Assembly (NCBI RefSeq): GCF_000003815.2
Contig: NC_049984.1
Location: 1,919,186-1,983,185, forward strand
From: Branchiostoma floridae
Taxonomy: Eukaryota > Chordata > Leptocardii > Amphioxiformes > Branchiostomatidae
Length of the DNA stretch: 64,000 bases
Reading direction: 5' to 3'
In this document: in pieces, positions 24,301 to 33,920 of the stretch
How the letters are laid out: each line of letters begins with the position of its first letter
How positions within the stretch are numbered: position 1 is the stretch's first letter
The notes under the pieces: model-generated
What the model saw: only the letters and a program-made list of their open reading frames with translations
What the model was told of the DNA's origin: nothing
The model's database searches: none
Made by a program: the position numbers and the translations under genes

Positions 24301-27300
24301 TTTCATTCAACACAAGCTAAGGTTGTGATTGATTGTTTACTACTATTGACTTTGGAATTGGCTTTTACATCCATTTCAGATATAGTTGTGGTAGTTTACA
24401 GCATATATTGTTCCAATACAATTCAATCTCTACAAGAGGCTACAACTAGAGAAAAAAAACCGGAGATTTACTTCCGGACGTTTCGAGTGACATCCATCAC
24501 TCTTCTTCAGCGTCACTACAGCATATATTGTTTCATTCAAATTTTACTTCATTTTCAGCTTCTTTGTATGATTTTAAGTGTGGTCGAAAACGGAAACGGT
24601 CGAAAATCGATGATTGCGTGGATGTCTTCCATAACTTAGATCGATTCAACTTAGCCTAATCAAAAACGGTGACGTAGCATACACATTCAACGGAATATTT
24701 TTCCATCTTCTTCGGTATCGCCCGTTTGACAATACTTCATTAATTTATGGACGTTAGGAGTAACGTTAATACAATTAGTATTGGGCTTGGGAAAGTCGGC
24801 TATAGATCGCTTCTATCCAACGCTCCGCAACTATGACCTCTTGCATACGTTACAAGTAGTATGTTCATATGTTTCTAGGTTATTCAGTCTAGAGTGCACA
24901 TCTTGTTTTACTTATTAACAACTCACAACACAGCGGAAAGGTATAAATAACTTCAAGGCAAGAAATAGCAGGCCCATAGTTTACAGGGAAAACGCATGCA
25001 GTTTTCTCGATCTGTCCCGTACCGACCGTTTCGAGCTTTCAGTGAGCGAACTCGATGAAAACTTATCATGCAGATCCGGTATTTTCCTTTTATAGACTTA
25101 AACGTTGACCATTAATATCAAAATCATACTTTCGCAGAAAAGCAAAAAATATTCCGCAAGGAACTCCTTCAAATACCCACAGGCGGCTTCTTGCGAGTGA
25201 TGTAGTGATGACTGAAGCCGCTAGGCGTTACAAACGGTTACTTTACTACATGGCATTTTGCCCCGACCTTAGCTAGGGTTGATAATAGATATAGTCTTTC
25301 TGGCTCGTACATGTAATCTATATATTCAATCATGATGGGCAAAGTGCTCACAGTGCTATATCAGTGGTTACATCTCTTGTTAATGTTGAACTTAACACTG
25401 GTGCTTTTTACATTTATTATGATATTTGCTTTTAAAGCTACCAAGGGGAAAATTCAGACACTACTGCGATTGACACTTATCTAATCTCCATTCGAGTTGA
25501 AACGCACTATGAAGAACCTTTTAGACAGAACAGATAAAAATAAAATACCTCCAGAACAACATGACGGAAAGAGGCTTATCTTAACTGTATGCTACTGTGT
25601 GAGTCTCCAAATGGTTCAACGGTTAGTCGTTTATGCGTTTATGGGCTAACGATGAGCAAGAGAATCTAAATTGTCTACTTGAATATTGAGCATATTTGAT
25701 ATTAAGGATATTTACAGTCACCATGGAAGGGTTAGGGTAGAGAATGTTTTCTGACTGTCTGGACTGTCTCTGAGAGTCACAACTAGAGGGTTGAAAGGCG
25801 TAGAAAACGATAAATCTTCCACTTCAAAGTCTGCTTGTTGGGGCTCACAAACTTTATCGATTGTCCCTTAGCTGATTTGAATACGTCTAATGGCTTAGTA
25901 AATCTTTATTCCGTATGATCTTCTAGATGACTGGAGAGATTATGTCGGTCAAGCACCACTTAAAAGAGCTTTAACGATTCTATCTGTCATTACATACCGG
26001 ATGTGACGTCATTTTTTTCCAGATAAGCCCGGAGGAGGTCAACTTTACCAGGGAGGCGTTCCTTTCAACCTATGACGTCACCGGGGACGGGAAGATTGAC
26101 GTGTACGAGGTACGACATTTTTCACTGTTCACAATCGAACAAACAAACAAACAAACAATCAAACAAATCTTTGAAATAACCGATCTTCACACGTTTTATG
26201 ATCATGACATATGCATGCGCATTATTTGTGATGTATTTTTGTTTAAAAGTGTACCTAGAATTTTATCAAAAGAAGGTACAAGATATTGTATAGACGTAGA
26301 CCTGAAAATTGTAGATAAAGTTAGAGATCTAGACTCTCATGACTACCATTTCCGCGTACCCATACCCATCAAAAATGAAAATAAAAGCTCTTCTATCCCT
26401 TCCCCCCTGTCAGACCGTGATATAGATCCCATTCAAAGCCAACTTGGGACTTGTCCTTGTTGCTGTAATCGCCTCTATCCGTTTTCACGCCCCCATAACA
26501 CAAACTAAACGGGCAGCTTACGTGAACTACCTTTAACTGTGATACAGAAAGATAAGATGGCGCCGAAGGATAAGAACACATTCATTCAGCAAAGCTCACA
26601 AATGGCTTCTTGGGTCCAGAAAAGTAGCGATGTTGTCATTTTCTCTTCCGTTTTACATCTGTCTAAATCGATCATGTCACCGTTGTAGACCAGGAGGCGC
26701 CTCCGGTGTGACAAAAAATGCCAGGAAGGATGAACAGGGGTTGTTGGAGAAAATTCGGAAATAATAAAAAGCAAAATACCCGGATCATTTTGCGTAAGCT
26801 CCGGGCTTCTTGGAGATTTTGCATTAGCCGAAAGATTTTTCAGACTTATGTCCAAGTAGATGTAGCAGTTTTCAGTGTATTCGTCGGCGTCTTACACGTT
26901 TTCTATGGAGATTCAGAACAAGCTCGATTGGCACATTTGTTCAGAGATTGTTTTCTGGCCTGACAGGCTGAATAAAGTTCTTTAACGAGAACTATGCAGC
27001 TCCAGATGTCTTACTGAGGGATGACTGTGGTGCGAAAGATGTCGGTATCTTGAGGAATGAGTCCACTCTACTTTACCTTATTTTCGATTCTGACGTCTTT
27101 AGCAGGATGGCGCCAACACGCCAGTTTCGTTCCCATTTATCGCTATCATTTGCCCCAATAGAAGGTGACAAATGTGATCAGCAATCATCACTCATTAGTT
27201 ATGTGTCCATGGTTTGTCATAATGCTATAGTGCGCTTGTGAACGCCGCACTACTATTATATTATTTCATCAGCAGTCGCGAGATACATATCAACAGTGAA

Positions 27301-30300
27301 GCTACCGACGCAAATAGGCCTTTTGTCGTCAAATTCTTGGAATAGTAGATAATCACCTATTTAGGCCACAGCAAGCAATTTTTATGGATGACATCCTATG
27401 CAGACTGCAAAAATAATGAGATAGGGCGAAGAAAACAAGATGGGTAAAGAAAAACAAAATGGCTACATTTTCAAATTAGACACAATAGACGTTGTAACAA
27501 GAATTGTAAAAGCGACAAAACAAGAAGTGAGTGAACTATATAGTGCAATAAAAATGACGCTGGTGTGGTAGACTGGCATCACGTAATACCAAGTTGGCAA
27601 CTACATTCATGACTTCCATAGTAGTGCCAATTTTGCAACTATCCAATTAGTTTACATATACTTCTACAACTACAGTCAAGGCTAACGTTACCTCGCTATT
27701 GCCACTTCTACAAGTACAATCATTAGGATACACATTTGCCCATTTTGGAACTTTCTCGTCCTGTGCCCAAGCAACTTCCTTAACTCTTCGGCATTTAAGA
27801 GTCCTCCTGATAATGTTTGCAATTAATTTACGCTTTGGCTGATTTTCAAGACTTCTTTTACAATTGACTTTTGCTGACAACAAATCTTGCTTGGCCCTTT
27901 CAGTAGCCTGGATACCAGACCCTAGACCGATCTCAAATATCTCCACGATCGATATTTTTTAGGTCGGGCTGGGGTCTGGTATCCAGGCTATCATTTCAGT
28001 TACCCCCAATTTTGTGGGTCGAGTTACTGACTCGAGTTATTCTTTAGCGATGTGGATTCATTAATCGCGTTGGTCCATGAGAGAGGCCAGCAATCAGCGA
28101 CCCAGTACAAAAAGAAATGGCCAGCAAAAGTGCCAAAAAAGTCCATAGAGAGCCTGCTATGGAGGCTAATATATCTGCGTATTGCCTCAAAACCATATAT
28201 TTTTACGTTTCAATGATTATTTCGCCCACGTTTTCAGCTGGCCACCATCATCATGCCGCCAGACGAGAACTTCCTGTTCGCCTTCCACCGTAAACATCCT
28301 CTGGACTCCAGTGTAGAGTTTATGCGGGTGAGCAACCCTAATCTTTCATTCTATAAACAAGCTCGCTATACACTGTGAGCGTCGACGAAGGTTAGACATT
28401 CAGGTAAGATACGCCAATTAGCAGTTACGTAAAGAACTGGATACGATTCTGGAAACAGTGTAACGTTTCAGGTAGACCTAGCTTTCGTCAGTGACACTGA
28501 GCAGAATCTGTTGCAGATCAGGCTGTTTACACAACAGATCTACTCATTGTCACTGACGAAAACTAGAGGATTCTACCTGAAACGGCTTTACTACTGTTTC
28601 CAAAATCATATTCAGTTGCTTCAGAAACTGCTGTCCCGGACTTTCGACGTCATCCCAGCATCCACAATATTTCATCAGTGACTGTGAAAGTCGACCTCCC
28701 AGTCAATGATGAGAGATCGTGGATGTTATCCGAAATGTTTGACTCTTAAGAGAGATATTTCCACTTGGTTGATTTATTTTTATATCGCCTAACGATGTTT
28801 CTGGACGGATTGTCAAAACGGAGTGCAAAGAGCATTATAAGCGTACGTTCTACTATCTTCAAATATATAATATATACGGAAAAGATAGGTGTACAAAGAA
28901 TGACTCCACGGCCGGATTGTAGATCGCAATCCTGATATAGTACTTGAAGCACTTTATCAGGATTTGTGTGAACTGTGGAGCTATATTTTTAATATTAAAT
29001 ATTTACAATGTTATGATTTCCCGTAGCTGTGGCGGAAGTATGACGTGGACTGCAGCGGCTACATCAGCACTGAGGAACTCAAGGTTAGACTGGGCATGCC
29101 TCTGACACTCGACAACAGTATCAAATGTCTATCAATATGTCCAATGTTGAGACTTGAAAAACACCTTAGTATGACGATATGTTCAATTGTAAGTTCATAG
29201 CAAAGTCTCGCCCGAGGGCTAAGAGCAAATAACATGAAAATGGGGGTTACTAATAATGCAGAACAGTACAATATTTCTCTACTGCTAGGACACCAAAATC
29301 ACACCAAGTATGAAACCAACCCATCTAGCCGTACTTGAGTTATCTTGTTGACAAACAGACACACACACAGACGCTAGTGAAAATATAAAATCCATGACGT
29401 TTCATTGAGGTAACAACACCGAAAGGTGCTGGATGTATCAGCGTTAACAGATTCTCGTTTGTCCCACTGGCAATGCCTGGATGTGCAGAACTTCCTGAAG
29501 GACCTGATGGAGCAGTCGCAGAAGCAGGCCAGTGATGAGGAAGTGGAGGGCTACACCATCACTATGGTAGGCACCTGTCAATCAATGTGGGCTACACCAT
29601 CACTATGGTAGACACCTGTCAATCAATGTGGGCTACACCATCACTATGGTAGGCAGCTGTCAATCAATGGCAAAAATGCGTTCTACTGTAACAGTTGTAC
29701 AGTTGTTTTTTACACGAAACTTTGAACGCTGAACGAACAGGCTGAAACACGTGAACAAATCGGGAAGGTTAACCCTATCATTCTTAAAAATAATGACTGC
29801 GCTAACGATGGATGAGTGCTGCTATTCATTTTTATCAGATGTGCAGACCAAAAGGCATAACAAGGTAAAACAAAATATCAAATCAACATGCAACCCTGAA
29901 GCTTTTGGATTCCTGCTCAGAAATGTTTGTGTTTGTTTCATTTATTGTAAATAGAGGTCTGACAATCAACTAGGACATGCAATTAATCAATAGCCTGGTA
30001 GTTATCATGCCTTTACCATAAATTATTGAGCTAGGATTACTCAACATTTCTTTCTCGTCTAGCTGGAGATATTTGACAAGAACAAAGACGGTAACCTGGA
30101 GCTGCAGGAGATGGCACGGTAGGACTTTCACTTTCTCAGGTGTTCGACCTTTGAAGTAAGCGCACGTGTGTTTTCAGATACTTGTGCTCAATATGAACCT
30201 CTGGATGGATTGTGATGATATTTTCTGGTACTGTATATGGCTTCGTCTTGGGAAGTCAAAGGTCAAATATACGAGCTCCTGTCGGCTACACTCGGTACCG

Positions 30301-31704
30301 AGGTAGAACGTCTGCTTCTTGTAACTTTTGGAATGGATCCGAAATGCTATTTTTTTCTTCTCATTGATCGTTAATCCTTTCCAGACTGCTTGCTCTGAGG
30401 GAAAACTTTTTGCTGCAGCTGAAGGACTCGGTATGGAAAACTTTTCTATTTGCCATTTTACCATTTCTTGTCTTTTTCCAATCTTTTCCAACATAACCCT
30501 GATTTCTTGTGGGCTGTCTGGAACAGCAAACTGTAAGATTATCTACTGTCATTGTTTTACAGGCAAAGTCACCAGAAGAGCGGAAAAGGGACTTTGAGAA
30601 GGTTTTTGCATACTACGATGAGGTGAGTCTTATAAGAACAGGTAGAAAGCAGAATAGTTTTTCCATCCCAAAATGTGCAATTGCATATGATAGGATTGAT
30701 ACTTTTAAAATCATGATCATACAATCCATTACTAATTTTTTCGGTATTTCATTTTCATTTTTTTGTTTTACCAGAGTTACATCGCTCAGGCTTCAGCCTG
30801 TATGGTGGCTTTGAAAAGGCCTCTGACACCTGTTCCGCCATACTTTCCATTGTCTATGTATATGGAGAATCTCAATAAATGAATAAATAATTGTGGTTGC
30901 TTCTGCCTATTTTAGACTCATGGACTTCGACATTTCTTTTTATTAAACATTTCTTTGCCATTTCTGCAGAGCAAAACTGGATCGCTAGAGGGGGTTGAAG
31001 TGGATGCCTTTGTCAAAGATTTGATGGATCTCATTAAGGTATGGCATCTGTTGATATTTAAATCATTTCGTGTCAACTACTTTCTCATAGTTTGTGACAT
31101 GAAATGTCTAGTGCACCGATATTGAGAGTTGTGCATCCAGCATTTATACCACACTTTGAGGAAGGACTGACATAACAGGTGACTATCACCTTTTCAAGAT
31201 ATCATTGATACTGGCCGGAGACCAGACTGTAAGGTTCGATACACTCACACCAGAAATTACCCCCAGTTTTGCCAATATGTGCAACGGGTTCTTTTAATGT
31301 GATCGAGGAGTGGCTGTCCTCAAAGAACGAGATCCTCCTATCCAAAGGACATAAACAGATGCTGGGTACTCATTTCCAGTGAAGTGAGGAAAGTGTCATT
31401 GGGACATGTCACAACATTGTGACATGCGAAGGGAACAAAGTCAGCAAACCCAGAACCTTTTACTCTAAGCCCAATATTCTAACCATTACACCACATAATG
31501 CTACTTCAGTTTCAATTTTGATTCACATGAAGGCCTTGCCTGTGACACTACCAAAAGATAACACTTTTGCCTTGTTCCCAGCCCAACCTGACCATGCAGC
31601 AGATAGAAGACTACAAGGAGGCAATACTGAAACACGTGGACAAGAACAAAGACAACAAGCTCCAGAAGAAGGAGCTGGCCATGTGCCTTGGTGTCCGGCT
31701 TTAG
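16843..31704 (+). CDS. SCGN: Secretagogin orthologue, six-EF-hand calcium sensor (281 aa)
   Basis: Eleven coding exons: 16843-16948, 22814-22887, 26023-26109, 28238-28327, 29027-29083, 29489-29566, 30063-30118, 30385-30430, 30563-30622, 30970-31038, 31582-31704 (846 nt, phases consistent). EF-hand loops fall at residues 33-44, 78-89, 125-136, 169-180, 217-228 and 261-272. All carry acidic or polar ligands at loop positions 1, 3, 5 and 12; the sixth has Asn instead of Gly at position 6. Signature stretches match secretagogin more than calbindin or calretinin: [10 protein letters not shown]-like (here [10 protein letters not shown]), [14 protein letters not shown], and a C-terminus ELAMCLG. Human secretagogin is 276 aa. 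It is a cytosolic Ca2+ sensor of neuroendocrine cells that binds SNARE-related partners (family knowledge). The ATG is the first in frame and follows AAGAAA. Confidence 0.95.
18277..18395. repeat. (TA)n / (GA)n compound microsatellite
   Basis: About 16 TA dinucleotides pass into a long GA run interrupted by AGAC units, ending in a poly-G tract. Open frames on both strands here are artefacts of the simple repeat. Confidence 0.95.
19690..19840. repeat. Two-copy tandem repeat, about 76 bp
   Basis: Two copies share GTTCCTTCCACCT (or GTTCCTTCCCACCT) and GAATGAACCATCCCCGATGG, spaced about 76 bp apart. Confidence 0.75.
20550..21560. repeat. Degenerate tandem array, unit about 130-160 bp
   Basis: Five or more diverged units recur. 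Each contains AACTCGAGAA or a similar start, a GATxxTxxTGATATTTGGTAGGTG-like centre, GGAAxGxxAAGTT and a CCTAxxGTACTGCAGC end. Small open frames on both strands span the units (for example 20586-20840 and 20831-21040) and repeat the same residues, so they are repeat-derived. The array may be a satellite-like expansion. Confidence 0.7.
22228..22275. repeat. (TC)n microsatellite
   Basis: A CT-rich simple repeat with a few interruptions. The 150-codon open frame over it (22200-22652) starts in low-complexity Ser/Leu and has no gene-like features. Confidence 0.9.
22509..22640 (+). repeat. Dispersed repeat segment shared with 33650-33850
   Basis: The two loci share GTTCATTGTGCTTGT, GAATTTCxCCGGTACAATGAA, AATACTGTAC and CTCTGTCACxACCAGTGG in the same order. 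At 33500-33850 the segment follows a tRNA-like head, so this copy is probably the body of a truncated SINE. Confidence 0.7.
22888..26022 (+). other. SCGN intron 2
   Basis: A 3.1-kb GTGAGT..CCAG intron. It holds a plus-strand retrotransposon tail (23225-23660), a Tc1-like MITE fragment (23688-23756) and a dispersed repeat (24440-24530). The rest, including about 24600-26000, shows nothing I can name. Confidence 0.7.
23225..23660 (+). mobile_element. 3' fragment of a non-LTR retrotransposon
   Basis: A continuous frame of about 70 codons ends at a TGA near 23463. It has the pattern of a LINE ORF2 C-terminus: a DC..H segment, then [10 protein letters not shown], then a closing [14 protein letters not shown] helix. 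A GT-rich 3' UTR follows and ends AAATAAATAAAGTTCAAAG. It is 5'-truncated and defective. Confidence 0.65.
26110..28237 (+). other. SCGN intron 3
   Basis: GTACGA..TTTTCAG. It contains a Mutator-like MITE at 27904-27990. Open frames at 26586-26963 on both strands lack splice or family support. Confidence 0.65.
27904..27990. mobile_element. Mutator-like foldback MITE, 87 bp
   Basis: The inverted ends TAGCCTGGATACCAGACC are perfect, and the inner arms AGACCGATCT and AGGTCGGGCT pair partly. The 9-bp flanks CCCTTTCAG and TCATTTCAG match at 7 of 9 positions, consistent with an old 9-bp target duplication. It is the same family as 55854-55979. Confidence 0.8.
28328..29026 (+). other. SCGN intron 4
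   Basis: GTGAGC..CGTAG. Mostly occupied by the foldback element at 28420-28632 and its flanks. Confidence 0.7.
28420..28632. mobile_element. Foldback element in SCGN intron 4
   Basis: Long diverged inverted arms of about 95 bp run from AGCAGTT at 28420, through GGAAACAGT, TTTCAGGTAGA and TTCGTCAGTGACA, to CAGATCTGTTG-like sequence at the loop, then return in complement. Flanking sequence has a GGTTAGACATTCAGG motif that recurs at 15211 and 49903. The family appears dispersed in this genome. Confidence 0.75.
29084..29488 (+). other. SCGN intron 5
   Basis: GTTAGA..TGCAG. No repeat or extra exon recognised. Confidence 0.7.
29548..29670 (+). repeat. 41-bp tandem triplication spanning the SCGN exon 6 donor
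   Basis: Three consecutive 41-bp units (29548-29588, 29589-29629, 29630-29670) begin GGGCTACACCATCACTATGG. Only two or three bases differ among them. Each unit contains the last 19 bases of exon 6 and a full donor, ATG|GTAGGC or ATG|GTAGAC, so potential 5' splice sites occur at 29567, 29608 and 29649. Because 41 is not a multiple of three, using the second or third donor shifts the frame. The first donor gives the conserved protein. Confidence 0.95.
29567..30062 (+). other. SCGN intron 6
   Basis: It begins at the first of three duplicated donors and ends TCTCGTCTAG at 30062. Beyond the 41-bp repeat nothing is recognised. Confidence 0.75.
30770..30895 (+). mobile_element. Possible retrotransposon 3' tail
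   Basis: Inside SCGN intron 9, a short sequence ends CAATAAATGAATAAATAATTG, the same kind of terminal repeat as other LINE ends in this window. There is no coding remnant. Low confidence. Confidence 0.35.
31260..31515 (-). mobile_element. tRNA-derived SINE in SCGN intron 10
   Basis: On the minus strand the head reads TGTGGTGTAATGGTTAGAA (A-box-like) and GGTTCTGGGTTTGC (B-box-like, diverged). A body ending in TTTCCTCACTTCACTGGAA follows. It resembles the SINEs at 34260 and 61700. Confidence 0.6.
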
Positions 31705-32600
31705 AGGCGCCACCTTGCGGCTTGCTGGAAGCATGCACTCTCCTCCATATCTGTGTTGTAGCTATTCTATAACTTCATAAAAATGTTTCTTATACTGTTA
31801 GAAATTTTGTGTTGTAAGTGTAGCATTTGCATGTGTGTCTAGAATAAGCTGTCATGAAATACATGATGAAAATCTTTGTACCGGTAAGTGGAAGTGTTAA
31901 GCTAAAAGTTTATCTGTGTTGGTATAAGTCATGCTGGGTAAAACTGTAATTTGCAACACAAAAACTGCACACTTGCAATTTTCTTGATCAAAGTTGAGTT
32001 GTTTTCAACACAAAAATCGGAATTTGTTTACCAACATTTTCCACTGTACAACTCCAGACATCACAGAAGCAGTGGACTGTTCATTCCTTGACAAAGACTG
32101 GAGTTGTTCTGTCAAAAATTTGAGGCGACTAATTCCTGACAATTTTGTTTGTTACCAGTTACAGCTTAACATTGATCCAGGACACTGTAAGTGTATTATG
32201 GAACCTACTGTGCCTCAGATATAACTGAAGTGAACTGTGGTTGTTGTGACATGAAGTTTGAATACATATTATATCTGTCCGATGGTTTTGTGTGTGTACA
32301 AGAAATTCTCCCCTGAAATATTCAAGGGGGGGGGGGGTGTACCGGTAATATTGAGTGACTTCATCCAATTCCTGCTCTTGTTGTAAGTCAAACTATCAAT
32401 CAGAACAAGCAACATTAATCTGTGAGCTGATTTATCGGGGAGGGGGGGGGGGGTCGGCGTGTAGGGTTAAACAATGTCCAAATGGCCCATACCTGTTCTA
32501 TCTTCTTCTATATACCACGAAAGACATTAATAGCTAAGGATTCTAAGTAAATCAGATTTCTTGCAGTAGGTATGGAATAAAGTGTAGGATTATCTTTCAA
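31705..32600 (+). other. SCGN 3' UTR and probable polyadenylation region
   Basis: Non-coding sequence after the TAG at 31702-31704. A consensus AATAAA lies at 32576-32581. Two poly-G tracts (about 32326 and 32440) lie within it. The exact cleavage point is unknown. Confidence 0.5.
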
Positions 32601-33920
32601 ATGACATGTTTAACAATACTGTGCTTTGTCAGTACTTTAAAGATAATTGCATGTACTTTTTGGCAATTCTTCTGGGGCAGAGCCTGCTTTTTACAATAAC
32701 AATAATTATTATATATATCAGCATAATATGGATGACAGGTCCAGAAACCAATTGACAGAAACTACTGTATGTCTGTATACCTGAAAAGCTTTGTATTGTT
32801 ATTAATATTATGTAAGTGGTTGTCATATATACCATCGTATCAAACTTTTCCTTACTACAAGATTGTTGGTTGTGTTTTGCAATATTTCAAGAACTTCTGT
32901 GCACTTATGTTACTGTGTAGATCTTTGTGCATGTACATGTACAAGTATTGCTGGTTACTTGATTGATCATTTAAACTTTTGTCTCCTGCATGAATGTTAC
33001 ATGTCTTGTTGTCGTATTTACTGGGCCCCTTTGGAAATCAACTTTTGAAAGTTGAAGAGGCTACTAAGTTGTCTTGAAATGAAATCAATCAATAATCTGA
33101 AAATTGAAACTCTTCTATACAAACTTGGTTTATAAATATCATCACTTCTTTCGTATAATTTTCACTATTTCCTACACATCTTTTTCAAACTTTCAGTATG
33201 ATACAAGAGCCGTACAAAAACTGTAGAACTTTTCACCTTGGCTCATAAAATGCTGTAACTCTATATGTACAGAAATCATTTTTGAACACTACCTAACGAC
33301 ATCAAAGACTGATACTCTGGGTTAGAGGTTGAGGTAAAATATAAGCACTGATGTCTTTTGAGTTATAGTTTACATCTTCCAATCTTGTTTTTGGAAACTT
33401 TACCGCAGTGCAATTTCAGTCTGGAAATTGCAAAATATAGCAATCTGATATTATTGCACTTCAATAACTGAACTTACATGCACATACATAGCACTATTAG
33501 CAGTATGTGCAGTCCAGTGGTTAGCAGCCCTGCCTCTGAAACTAGAAGCTGTGAGTTCAAATTCTGGCTGTTGCTCCCCCGACATGCACACTGACGGAAA
33601 GGGTCGAAGTCCTTAGACCACGATATTAAGTTGTGGTCCACCGTTCATTGTAGCCTGGTATCCAGCGATATTGATAATAATAATAATAATATATATAATA
33701 GCTCCTGTGTCTCTTCTGTCCTCTCTGCAAATTCGTCTATGTTCATTGTGCTTGTTGAAAAGAGTTGTGGGAATTTCCCCGGTACAATGAACCAATAAAT
33801 ACTGTACACAGTGTCAGTCCTCTCTGTCACAACCAGTGGTAGAGTAGCTCATCTGTTCATTGAGGTCATTTGAGCTCTGGTTTGAGATTTCACACTTTCA
33901 GTCATCCACAATCAGTACCA
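32600..33920. other. Intergenic region between SCGN and the minus-strand gene (convergent 3' ends)
   Basis: AT-rich sequence with no exon recognised. A plus-strand SINE occupies about 33500-33850, with an (ATA)n run at about 33672-33697. Confidence 0.55.
33500..33850 (+). mobile_element. tRNA-derived SINE with a body shared with 22509-22640
   Basis: The head has GTCCAGTGGTTAGCAG (A-box region), a CTCTGAAAC anticodon-like loop, and GTGAGTTCAAATTCTGG (B box). The body from about 33640 carries the GTTCATTGTGCTTGT and CCGGTACAATGAA segments. A TAGCCTGGTATCCAG MITE-end-like motif and an (ATA)n expansion interrupt it at 33652-33697. Confidence 0.7.
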
